A DNA stretch of 44,874 bases from an uncultured Clostridium sp. (GTDB lineage Bacteria; Bacillota; Clostridia; TANB77; CAG-508), in assembly GCA_958413095.1 (NCBI GenBank), contig CATYUF010000007.1, positions 1 to 44,874 on the forward strand, read 5' to 3'. This document shows, one piece after another, positions 15,182-23,180 of the stretch (positions are counted from its first letter, which is position 1; each line of letters opens with the position of its first letter). The notes beneath the pieces are model-generated. The model ran no database searches. It saw only the letters and a list, made by a program, of their open reading frames with translations, and was not told where the DNA came from. Both the position numbers and the translations under genes were made by a program.

Positions 15182-15527
15182 TGTTTAAATCCTCCTTTTC
15201 TAACTTATCTTTTAATAATTCATAATAAAAATTAACTGGTTTAAAACTTAATTTTTTTGGTATCAAAAAGTCTGATTTTATATATGCATAGATAAACTTC
15301 TCTGCCGGCATTCCATTATAAGTAATAAAACCTATTGCAGCGAACGGACTTGCTCCTAAAATACATACCCAAGATAAAGTTTCTATACCAAAATTATTTT
15401 TTAACAAAAAATAAAGTAATACTGCTACTCCACAAGCAAGTATAGAAAAAACGAACTGTCTTAATGACAGTCCGAAAAATATACTTTCTGTGTAATTTCG
15501 TATTTCTCTATTTATTTTAACTTCCAT
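15156..15527 (-). CDS. PrgI-family (VirB3-like) membrane protein
   Basis: 123 aa. It starts MEVKINREIRNYTESIFFGLS and has two transmembrane helices (about 22-45 and 50-70), the layout of PrgI/VirB3 proteins that dock the VirB4 ATPase. The motif PAEKFIYAYIK is typical of the family in ICEs. It overlaps the VirB4 gene by 26 bp. Its upstream junction is nearly identical to that at 30064-30096. Confidence 0.88.
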   Translation of the reverse strand: MEVKINREIRNYTESIFFGLSLRQFVFSILACGVAVLLYFLLKNNFGIETLSWVCILGASPFAAIGFITYNGMPAEKFIYAYIKSDFLIPKKLSFKPVNFYYELLKDKLEKEDLNNEDIKNTI

Positions 15528-15535
15528 ACTATTAC

Positions 15536-16726
15536 CTACCTTTCTTGATCTTTTTTATTTTGTATAAATGTGTCTGCAAGATTTCCACCAGATATTACTT
15601 CTTTAAAATCTTCTTTTGCTTTTGTTAAATCATTATCATAGTAATAACCATAAGCCCAATCTATTTTATTGTCTGTAATTTTATAGTAAAAGGCAATTAC
15701 ATATTCTTTATTATCATCACTTTTTCTTTCAACTAAAGCAATAGGCTCATTTCTTCTATAACCAACATCAAGAACAATAGCATTTTCTAATTCTCTTGTT
15801 TTTTTAGAATCAATACTAACTCCCGTAAACTTTGCATATTCTTCTTTGATTTTGTCTTTATTTTCAATTACCCATTCTTCAAGCATTTCATAGGCTGAAT
15901 ACTTTTCATTTTTATATTGCTCACTTTTTAAGAACTCCACTGCAACCATACTACAAAAATCATAACTTATATCATTTTCTGGTGTTGATGATTTTGAAAG
16001 CATATCGTTTAATAAATCATAACCTAAAACGAAAGTAAAATAAGATTTTTCACTTTCTACAACTGATTTATCAACATAAAATTCATCAATATAATCTCTT
16101 ACGTTTTGTTTTAGTCCTATTGTTTTTAAAGATACAGTTTCTATTTCTTCTCCGTTAATATAATCTTGTTGATTTTCGTAAATATGCACCAAATTCTCGT
16201 TGTCATTATCAAGATTTTTATCATCTGCTTCTATGACATATCCTTTATATTCCATAGTTTTATATAATGGTATTCCTTCAAAATATTTCATAACATCAGG
16301 TGTATCAAATCCTGTTTTATTATCCAAATATTCCTTTGTTATTCCATTATCTGCACAATATTGCAAATATTTTTGAACTCCATCTTTATATTCAATATCA
16401 TTTGGATATAATTCATTGATAGAATTCCAAATACTATAATGAACATTGTCTGTCATATAAATAATTTTTTTACCTTCTTCTAAATAATTATAAATATAAT
16501 TATCAAAGTTATAATCCCATTCTGGAACATTTACATATCCACCTGAATATTCTTTTGAATATGGAGTAAATTCTATTGCTTCATCTACACCATCACTTGC
16601 TAATATATAAGTTTCATTTTTTTCTGAATCAATTAATATATAATCAATTTTCTTATTTTGATGTTCCATTGATTCCATTAAAAAAGTTTCAATATTTTCT
16701 TTTATTTTTTGTATTCTTTCGTCCAT
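15536..16726 (-). CDS. Acidic protein of unknown function in the conjugation operon
   Basis: 396 aa, soluble and acidic, with no transmembrane helix. The middle contains an EYKGYVIEADDKN block. The end (ALVERKSDDNKEYVIAFYY, then AKEDFKEVI) resembles short domains seen in LPD/YodL-type proteins of Tn1549-like elements. I cannot name the family with confidence. It sits between the VirB6-like and PrgI genes with 8-10 bp gaps, so it is co-expressed with the channel. It may be a regulator, antirestriction factor or assembly protein. Confidence 0.7.
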   Translation of the reverse strand: MDERIQKIKENIETFLMESMEHQNKKIDYILIDSEKNETYILASDGVDEAIEFTPYSKEYSGGYVNVPEWDYNFDNYIYNYLEEGKKIIYMTDNVHYSIWNSINELYPNDIEYKDGVQKYLQYCADNGITKEYLDNKTGFDTPDVMKYFEGIPLYKTMEYKGYVIEADDKNLDNDNENLVHIYENQQDYINGEEIETVSLKTIGLKQNVRDYIDEFYVDKSVVESEKSYFTFVLGYDLLNDMLSKSSTPENDISYDFCSMVAVEFLKSEQYKNEKYSAYEMLEEWVIENKDKIKEEYAKFTGVSIDSKKTRELENAIVLDVGYRRNEPIALVERKSDDNKEYVIAFYYKITDNKIDWAYGYYYDNDLTKAKEDFKEVISGGNLADTFIQNKKDQER

Positions 16727-16736
16727 TTGACACCTC

Positions 16737-17573
16737 CTATAATCCCATCATTTCACGAACTACTCTGTCAGATAATTTTATTGTTCCTACAAGAACTAAC
16801 ATATTAAAGACTAACTCTCCAATATATTTCCATACTTGAGTAACTGCTGCTGCATTTGCGTCAACCACTGGTGGCGAACTTGCAAACAGTGAAAATATAA
16901 TACAAGAAAGAACAATAATTGCTCCCTCTAAACAAACAGCACAGTAAGACTTGATAAAACTTTTACCAACGCTTTGTGTAGGCTCACCTGCAAATGTTGA
17001 TAATGGTATTGGTGCAATAGCAGTATATAAATATAATTTAAAGAATCTACCATATACTGTTAATATCATTATGAAAGATAATACTGTTATAAATAGACCA
17101 CCTATCAGTGTTACTGCCCATAATGGAATAGACTCAAAAAAGCCACAATCTTCAACTGCTGTTATTATTGTTTGTGGCAATGTTGTACTTGTAGTTCCTC
17201 CTAAACCAGAAGCAGTAATTATAGTTGAAATTACACCTTGAACTATTTTGAATAATGAAAGCATTAAATCAAGTCCATAAGTTACAACTATTTTTGCTAT
17301 TGCAAATCTAATAAATAGTTTTAATGCGTGTTCTGGCTTTTTTACTTCTGCAAACGAGCCACAAGTCTTCATAACACCTACTACAAAAAACAATACTAAT
17401 AACGCAAGACCTATTGCTTGTAATGCTCCGTGAATATTAAGAATTACTTGCCATATAGTCCCACCTTTAAAAGTTTCTGGAGTTTGTGTCACTAATTGCC
17501 ATATTTCACTTAATTTTGAATTCCAAGTATCTAGTGCATTTTGTAAATTTTGCACTACCCAATTATCACTCAA
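16737..17573 (-). CDS. VirB6/TrbL-like conjugation membrane protein (CD0411-type)
   Basis: About 278 aa from a TTG start (MSDNWVVQNL) with AAGGAGGTG six bases upstream; the longer frame to 17609 is not supported by any ribosome-binding site. At least six transmembrane helices are visible, including a glycine-rich pair WAVTLIGGLFITVLSF. The block RFFKLYLYTAIAPIPLSTFAG is the conserved signature of this family in Gram-positive ICEs. It probably forms part of the transfer pore. The pilin-like Maff2 gene lies just upstream. Confidence 0.87.
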   Translation of the reverse strand: MSDNWVVQNLQNALDTWNSKLSEIWQLVTQTPETFKGGTIWQVILNIHGALQAIGLALLVLFFVVGVMKTCGSFAEVKKPEHALKLFIRFAIAKIVVTYGLDLMLSLFKIVQGVISTIITASGLGGTTSTTLPQTIITAVEDCGFFESIPLWAVTLIGGLFITVLSFIMILTVYGRFFKLYLYTAIAPIPLSTFAGEPTQSVGKSFIKSYCAVCLEGAIIVLSCIIFSLFASSPPVVDANAAAVTQVWKYIGELVFNMLVLVGTIKLSDRVVREMMGL

Positions 17574-17636
17574 TAACAACACCTCCTTGTATAAATAAGA
17601 TGAGGGCAAGTAATAATACTCGCCCTTTGATAATTG

Positions 17637-17972
17637 TTATCCTGCAATCATATTTAATATTTCTTTTGCAAATGTGATTATTATTCCACCTGCAACAGTC
17701 AAAAATCCATTTGCTCTTTGGCTTGGATCGTGACTCTTTAAAGATAATCCTACTTGAACTATACCAAACCCAAGCAAAATCATTCCTATTGCTCTAATTA
17801 ATCCAAAAATAAAATCAGATAAATTATTAACAACTGACATTGGATCATCGGCTGCTAAAACATTCATACTTGTTCCAATAGTTAGAGCAAATATACATAC
17901 ACCTAAAACATAGGCTTTAAATATTTTTTTAACTTTATTACTCATTTTTAAACTTTCTTTTTTCTTTTTCAT
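17637..17972 (-). CDS. VirB2-like/Maff2-type small membrane protein
   Basis: 111 aa with an N-terminal signal (KIFKAYVLGVCIFALTIGTS, cleavage likely after LAA) and two further hydrophobic segments. FGLIRAIGMILLGFGIVQVG and SHDPSQRANGF match Maff2/TrbC-like proteins, the putative pilin or channel subunit of Tn1549-type elements. It is followed by a short gap and the VirB6-like gene, and starts 5 bp after the coupling-protein stop. Confidence 0.85.
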   Translation of the reverse strand: MKKKKESLKMSNKVKKIFKAYVLGVCIFALTIGTSMNVLAADDPMSVVNNLSDFIFGLIRAIGMILLGFGIVQVGLSLKSHDPSQRANGFLTVAGGIIITFAKEILNMIAG

Positions 17973-17977
17973 TATTT

Positions 17978-19777
17978 CTAATCTCCTTTTCTTTTAAAAA
18001 AATCTTCTATTTCTTCAGAAGTAATTAATTCATATTGTTCTGTTATTTCTTTAGTTTCATCAAAATTATAATTATCTAAATTATCATCAATAATAATTGA
18101 AGCAATAGCATTTTCAGTTCCTCCGTGTAAATAAGGTTTTTCTTTTCCATCGGTAGTAAATGCAACATTTGGATGTTTTAAAATATCATATTTAAAATCC
18201 ATAATCGGTCTTTCGCCTCTAATAAATAAAATTGCATATTTATTATCAAGTAACCTTACTTCATCAGGAGTAAGTAATTCTCTACCACTAATCTGATAAT
18301 TAGTTGAGTAATTTCCACCTCTACCACTACTTTTGCCATAAGTATTAGTATCAATAGTTTCTTTACCTAATAACTCTGATACATATTTGTGCGTTGATTG
18401 TTCATTTCCACCAAGATACAAAAATTCATCACAATTTCCAACTATACTTTCCCATTGCTTTTCAAATAATGCTTTTAATTGTGCTAAATTTTGTAAAATA
18501 ATTGATACTGATACTTCTCTTGAACGCATAACTGATAAAATTTTATCAAAGTCATCTGGCAAACTTACATTAGCAAACTCATCCATAACAAAATGGACGT
18601 GTACTGGAAGACTACCTCCATATTTGTGGTCTGCTAAAAAAAACAACTGCTGAAACAGTTGTGTGTATAAAATACTAACTAAAAAATTAAAACTTGTATC
18701 ATTGTCAGGAATCAAAGCAAATAATGCAGTTTTCTTTTCTCCTAAAGATGGTAAATCTAATTCATCTGTTGCAGTTAATGAAGCAAGACTTTCAAGATTG
18801 AATTTCTCCAATCTTGCTGCAAGTGTTATTTGAATAGATTTAAGAGTTTTTGCAGAGCCACTATGATAATCTCTATAATATTTAACTGCTATATGTTCTG
18901 GCTCTCGTTCTTCTAATCTATTAAATAATACATCAAGAGGACTAACATAACTATCATCATCTTCGTGTACTTCTCCTGCTCTTAACAATTCCATAACCAT
19001 AGGGAAATTTTGTTCTTCTTCTGGTGCTTCATATTTCAAATAAAATACCAATGCTAATAACAACATACTTGCAGCAGTATCCCAAAAAGGATCATTGCTC
19101 TGACTTCCTTTTGGTGTTGTTGATTTAAAAAGATTCGTTACTAATTTTTGAACATCGTTATCATCTTTTAAATAGACAAAAGGATTGTAGCAATGGCTTT
19201 TTTCCATATTTATTAAATCTAGAACTTTAACTTCATAACCTTTTCTTTTTAATAATCCTCCAACATCTCTTGCTATCTCTCCTTTTGGATCAAGAATAAC
19301 CATAGAAGTATTACATTGCATAACATTTGGCTTACAATAAAATCTTGTTTTCCCTGCACCACTACCTCCACAGACTAAAACATTTAGATTTCTTCTATGT
19401 TTTTTACCATTTAATCCTATTACTACATTTTGTGTTAATATTTTATTATTTTCTATTGGGGTTTGCTTGTATTTTTTATTTATTTCGGTTGCATTACCCC
19501 ATTTTGCAGAGCCGTGTTCTTCTCTCCTACGATAATTTTTTTTAGTAGATATATATAGTGTAATTGCCATTGCATAAACAACAATAAACACTAGAATGAC
19601 TTTTAAAGAATCATCACACCAAGTAAAATGAAAAGGATTACCTATAATATTGGAAAAATCCTTTATTATTTGTGGTAATCCTCCATTTACTGATGGTGCT
19701 ATCAAAATTCCTAACCATATCGTAGGTATCAATCCAATACAATAAACCCACTTTGGATAGTTAGAATCTGTATTCAT
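17978..19777 (-). CDS. Type IV coupling protein (VirD4/TraG family)
   Basis: 599 aa. Two N-terminal transmembrane helices (about 8-30 and 58-78) are followed by Walker A VCGGSGAGKTRF near residue 136, MVILDPKGEIARD, and Walker B HFVMDEFANV near 396. The C-terminal GRELLTPDEVRLLDN block is standard. It brings the relaxase-DNA complex to the secretion channel and hydrolyses ATP. Length is normal. It overlaps the preceding 67-aa gene by 17 bp, with AGGAGAG directly before the ATG. Confidence 0.94.
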   Translation of the reverse strand: MNTDSNYPKWVYCIGLIPTIWLGILIAPSVNGGLPQIIKDFSNIIGNPFHFTWCDDSLKVILVFIVVYAMAITLYISTKKNYRRREEHGSAKWGNATEINKKYKQTPIENNKILTQNVVIGLNGKKHRRNLNVLVCGGSGAGKTRFYCKPNVMQCNTSMVILDPKGEIARDVGGLLKRKGYEVKVLDLINMEKSHCYNPFVYLKDDNDVQKLVTNLFKSTTPKGSQSNDPFWDTAASMLLLALVFYLKYEAPEEEQNFPMVMELLRAGEVHEDDDSYVSPLDVLFNRLEEREPEHIAVKYYRDYHSGSAKTLKSIQITLAARLEKFNLESLASLTATDELDLPSLGEKKTALFALIPDNDTSFNFLVSILYTQLFQQLFFLADHKYGGSLPVHVHFVMDEFANVSLPDDFDKILSVMRSREVSVSIILQNLAQLKALFEKQWESIVGNCDEFLYLGGNEQSTHKYVSELLGKETIDTNTYGKSSGRGGNYSTNYQISGRELLTPDEVRLLDNKYAILFIRGERPIMDFKYDILKHPNVAFTTDGKEKPYLHGGTENAIASIIIDDNLDNYNFDETKEITEQYELITSEEIEDFFKRKGD

Positions 19778-19964
19778 CTCTCCTCAAACACCTTGTGAGA
19801 ACTTTTTTTTTAACTGGGGCATCTATTGCTCTTAATAAAACTTCATCTACATATTCTGTATCTTTGCCCTCTTGAATCAATTTATTTCTAAATGCATTTA
19901 AAGCATTGATAAGAATACCTAGTTCATATTTATCAAGTTCTAAAACTTTAATTTCCTCTTTCAT
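19761..19964 (-). CDS. Small conserved ICE protein of unknown function
   Basis: 67 aa, mostly helical (LELDKYELGILINALNAFRNK), with a basic end. Small proteins of this shape regularly sit between the ArdC-like and coupling-protein genes in Tn1549-type elements. No function is known to me. AGGAGGAATTT precedes the ATG, and the upstream gene ends in that same sequence. Confidence 0.65.
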   Translation of the reverse strand: MKEEIKVLELDKYELGILINALNAFRNKLIQEGKDTEYVDEVLLRAIDAPVKKKVLTRCLRRDEYRF

Positions 19965-19973
19965 AAATTCCTC

Positions 19974-20867
19974 CTATCTTTCGTGTTCCTTATTTTTTTG
20001 AGTTTTAGAAATTGTTTCAAAATAAGCACTCATTCTTGTATTTATATCTTCCATAACGCTACGCATAGAAGTCAATTCATTTCTTACTTCACTAGAACTC
20101 ATATTTTTAAATGAATCTGGAATTGAAATGTTTATATTGGATACATCAATTCCATATTTTTTACAAAGCATATAGGCTGTAGAATTACATTTAAAGTTAT
20201 CTAATTCTAAATTACCACTTTCTTCAAGTCCTACTCTTGTTAATTCTCTGGCTAATTGTTTAAATATTTCTGGTGTTTCTCCACCTCTTTGGACATATAA
20301 AGCATTATCACTTTTATTCCATTCTACAACACTGTTATTACCATTTTGAATATCATCTACTGCTTTTATATCAACAGGACAATCTCTTAATAATGCAGTT
20401 AATTTAACTTTGTCATCATAATTAATTGATTTTGGTTTTTGATTAGAAGTTGTTTGTGAAATGTCAAACATCTTTTTTACATTATAAGAAATTCCAGAAG
20501 TACCATCTGCTCTTGTAAAAGAATCTCCTGGCTCTAATATTTTAATTCCATTTTCTCCTTTTTTTATAAAAGCACCTACTTCTTTCCAATCATTAAATTC
20601 TTTTAATTGTGTTGCAGTAGGAAGTGTTGCAGTAATTACAAGTGCATTACCAACAGAGTATTTATCTAATCTGCCTTGAACTTCTAAATACTGTTTATAT
20701 TTATTAACATCTGATTTAATTTCATTTGCCATTTTATCCATTAAATCGTATACTTCTTGTCTTTCTTGTTGTTTTTTTTCTATCCAAGCATTTTTATCAA
20801 ATGGCTTTTTATTTTGAGTAGTTTTACTACCATTGGCTTTTGCCATTATTTCATCCAAATCATTCAT
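19974..20867 (-). CDS. ArdC-like ssDNA-binding domain protein
   Basis: 297 aa. Residues 40-130 carry the ArdC N-terminal pattern: YSVGNALVITATLPTATQ, EFNDWKEVGAFIKKGENGI and ILEPGDSF. ArdC proteins bind single-stranded DNA and protect incoming DNA against restriction. The C-terminal zincin part is degenerate: where HELAH would stand it reads RELTR, so metalloprotease activity is unlikely. The last 40 residues form a coiled coil. It ends in ER-stop at the ribosome-binding site of the next gene. Confidence 0.75.
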   Translation of the reverse strand: MNDLDEIMAKANGSKTTQNKKPFDKNAWIEKKQQERQEVYDLMDKMANEIKSDVNKYKQYLEVQGRLDKYSVGNALVITATLPTATQLKEFNDWKEVGAFIKKGENGIKILEPGDSFTRADGTSGISYNVKKMFDISQTTSNQKPKSINYDDKVKLTALLRDCPVDIKAVDDIQNGNNSVVEWNKSDNALYVQRGGETPEIFKQLARELTRVGLEESGNLELDNFKCNSTAYMLCKKYGIDVSNINISIPDSFKNMSSSEVRNELTSMRSVMEDINTRMSAYFETISKTQKNKEHER

Positions 20868-20873
20868 ATTTTA

Positions 20874-21638
20874 TTACCCTCTTTCTTTTGATTTTTTCTT
20901 TTTTGATTTTGGTTGTTTATGTTTAGTTGTCTTATTTTTTTCAGTTTTTTCATTTTTAAGTTCAGACTTATCTAAATCTCTTTCTTTCTTCTGTTCTTCT
21001 TTAATTGATTTTATTTCTTCTCTAACAGAAGGTTTATCAGATTTAGTACCCTTGTCTAACTTGTTTTTGTTGTTTAAGGTAGGCTCTAACGGAGGGTTTT
21101 TTTCCGTTTTTGCCAATTGGGGGTTTGACATTTCATTTTCCTCCTTATTAATTGGTTTAGATAAAATGTCATCTACAAGTCTTTCTTCTACACTTTTTAT
21201 AACAACTCCCTTGTCTTTGCTATCTTTTGTCTTTTGAATTTCACTTTTAATAGAAGCCTTATCATAAGTAGAAAGATTAAATCTATCAACAATACGATTT
21301 ATTTTACTTGCATCTTCTGCACGAACCATAATATCTACCATACCATCTACACTTTTACCTTTACTCTTTAAAGCACAGAATAATACTCCATATCTTTTGG
21401 CTTCTTCAGTAAACTTTTTTAAATCTTCTTCTTTTACAGTAAATACTTTAAGTTCTTTCCCAGATTTAAGCATATTAGTAAGTCTTGTTTTTCCCTTTGT
21501 TTGTTGTTTGTCTTTTAATATTGCCACTAATAATGCTGCAACATTTTTTGCACCACTTCCACTTAATCTTACTGCTACTTCAAATCCTTGCAAACTCATT
21601 CTTACAATAGATTCAGCAGCGTCACCTGATGTGTTCAT
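20874..21638 (-). CDS. PcfB-family (DUF3801) conjugation protein
   Basis: 254 aa. The first 135 residues match PcfB: GFEVAVRLSGSGAKNVAALL, FTVKEEDLKKFTEEAKRYGV and DIMVRAEDASKINRI. PcfB in pCF10 helps recruit the relaxosome to the coupling protein. The last 110 residues are low-complexity and very rich in Lys and Glu, probably disordered and nucleic-acid binding. It overlaps the relaxase gene end by 17 bp. Confidence 0.87.
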   Translation of the reverse strand: MNTSGDAAESIVRMSLQGFEVAVRLSGSGAKNVAALLVAILKDKQQTKGKTRLTNMLKSGKELKVFTVKEEDLKKFTEEAKRYGVLFCALKSKGKSVDGMVDIMVRAEDASKINRIVDRFNLSTYDKASIKSEIQKTKDSKDKGVVIKSVEERLVDDILSKPINKEENEMSNPQLAKTEKNPPLEPTLNNKNKLDKGTKSDKPSVREEIKSIKEEQKKERDLDKSELKNEKTEKNKTTKHKQPKSKKKKSKERG

Positions 21639-22968
21639 TTTTTTCTACCTCCTTTACTTTTATATTTTCATCAGATAATTCTTGAAGATTTTTTTCTATC
21701 TTCTTACTTCTCTCTAATATATTTTTACATAGCACCACCTCCTTTCGTAATGGAGTAATTTCCTTATTTAATTCATTAATTTGTTCCCTTATTTCATCTT
21801 TTTCTTGTTTAGATTTTGATTTTTTATGTTTGTACCAAAGTTTACTTCTTTGATCCATCAAATCGTTAAGTCGTTTTTCCTTTTCTTCTTTAAACGAAAA
21901 AAACTGCTCATCAGTTTTTAAATTATTTCTGACAAGCAGTTTAGTTTCATTTGATATATCTTCCATCTTCCTAACATCAGCACGAATAGCAGGAGATAAT
22001 TTTTGATAAGGATATTTTTTGGGAAAAACTTTTAAGAGATAACAATAATGAATATATAAAGCATAAAATCCCTTTGGTTTTCGCTTTTTATAATAATTAG
22101 CATTAATCTTTTTATTAATTCCATATTCTTCAATAAATGGAACTTTCTTAATGTGTTCTTCTTCAATTCTTTGCGTAATTCTTTCAATAGAATATTCACT
22201 ACCAAAATATCTTTCAATGCGAATATTTTTTTTATATGGACTTCTTTTTATACTTAATTTATTGGCTCTATAAATAAGTTCATAATCCATTGCTTTCATT
22301 AAATCTTCAAAGTCATAATAAGAAGTAGCCATACCTATTGCCCTATCTAAATCTTCTTTTGCAATAGAATAATAATTAACTTTATTATTTAAATCTTTTT
22401 GATAATTAGCAAAATTTATTTTACTATTTCTACAAGGCTTTTCTTGTATAACTGATAGTCCATATTCTTCACACAACGAATCAGATAATCTTCTTAATTC
22501 TGCATAAGTTTCTCTTTTATCATAATATCTTTTTCCATCTTTAAACGATACAGAATTTATAACAAAGTGATTATGATAATGATTTGTATTAATATGTGTA
22601 CTAACAACAACTTCAAATCTATCTCCCCACATTTCTTCAGCAAGTCTTACTCCAATAGCGTGACATTGTTCTGGTGTAACTTCTCCCTCTGCAAAAGATT
22701 GAAATGCGTGAAATCCAAGTATTCCATCTGTTTTTCCATATTGTTCTTTTGTAATACTCATTTCTTCAAGTGCTGTTTTAGGACTACAATTAATTCCTGA
22801 TACAAAAAGTTGTTCCTCTGTTTTATAATCTGATTCTACATATTCAATCACATTGTGTAAATCGTAATAATTATTATTTTCATTATGTTTTGTCTTTTCT
22901 ACATTTGTAGTATAATCTAATACATTATCTAATCTTTTTTCTATTTTCCATATACCTGTTGTTGCCAT
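21622..22968 (-). CDS. Relaxase/mobilization nuclease (MobP type)
   Basis: About 448 aa from ATG 22968 (MATTGIWKIEKR), AAAGGAG six bases upstream. The metal-binding triad is in STHINTNHYHNHFVINSV near residues 120-138, the H-x-N/D-x-x-H-x-H-N-H form of MobP relaxases. EVTPEQCHAIGVRLAEEMWG before it is typical of the Tn1549-type group. It nicks oriT and is carried to the recipient on the 5' end. The C-terminal third is a charged coiled coil. MobC (28308-27985) and the candidate oriT are about 5 kb upstream, separated by cargo block 2, so the cargo seems to have been inserted between MobC and the relaxase. Confidence 0.92.
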   Translation of the reverse strand: MATTGIWKIEKRLDNVLDYTTNVEKTKHNENNNYYDLHNVIEYVESDYKTEEQLFVSGINCSPKTALEEMSITKEQYGKTDGILGFHAFQSFAEGEVTPEQCHAIGVRLAEEMWGDRFEVVVSTHINTNHYHNHFVINSVSFKDGKRYYDKRETYAELRRLSDSLCEEYGLSVIQEKPCRNSKINFANYQKDLNNKVNYYSIAKEDLDRAIGMATSYYDFEDLMKAMDYELIYRANKLSIKRSPYKKNIRIERYFGSEYSIERITQRIEEEHIKKVPFIEEYGINKKINANYYKKRKPKGFYALYIHYCYLLKVFPKKYPYQKLSPAIRADVRKMEDISNETKLLVRNNLKTDEQFFSFKEEKEKRLNDLMDQRSKLWYKHKKSKSKQEKDEIREQINELNKEITPLRKEVVLCKNILERSKKIEKNLQELSDENIKVKEVEKNEHIR

Positions 22969-22970
22969 AA

Positions 22971-23093
22971 TCACTCCTTTATTATATATATTTTTCTATG
23001 ATAAATAAGTATATCACATACTTTATTATCTTCTTCAAAAACTCTATATCTGTGTCCCCAGAAATTAATCCAAAGTTTTCTTAATTTTTTCAT
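22971..23093 (-). CDS. 40-aa protein upstream of the relaxase
   Basis: Short ORF reading MKKLRKLWINFWGHRYRVFE and ending in IYIIKE. GGGAGGTAAA stands directly before the ATG, and the stop TGA lies 2 bp from the relaxase ATG, so translation is coupled. The W-x-x-F-W-G start and basic-aromatic make-up suggest a DNA- or relaxase-binding accessory peptide. No family recognised. Confidence 0.6.
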   Translation of the reverse strand: MKKLRKLWINFWGHRYRVFEEDNKVCDILIYHRKIYIIKE

Positions 23094-23105
23094 TTTACCT
23101 CCCAT

Positions 23106-23136
23106 AAAAAAAGAGCCTATCATTTCTGATAAGCCC
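23106..23136 (-). terminator. Terminator of the VOC-PadR-tet(44) transcript
   Basis: On the minus strand GGGCTTATCA (23136-23127), GAAA loop, TGATAGGCTC (23122-23113), then T7. The stem is 10 bp with two G-U pairs. It separates cargo block 2 from the relaxase operon. Confidence 0.8.
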
Positions 23137-23154
23137 ATAAATTGTCTGCTTAAT

Positions 23155-23166
23155 AAATTGTAATTT
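23155..23166. repeat. Cargo-boundary repeat 5
   Basis: AAATTGTAATTT at the left outer edge of cargo block 2, 14 bp beyond the tet(44) stop. Confidence 0.6.
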
Positions 23167-23180
23167 TAGTGAATAGTAAC

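Noticed and set aside
20833..21237. 134-codon plus-strand ORF opposite PcfB and the ArdC-like gene
   Set aside because: Ser/Phe/Leu-rich mirror of the Lys/Glu-rich PcfB tail; typical antisense shadow.
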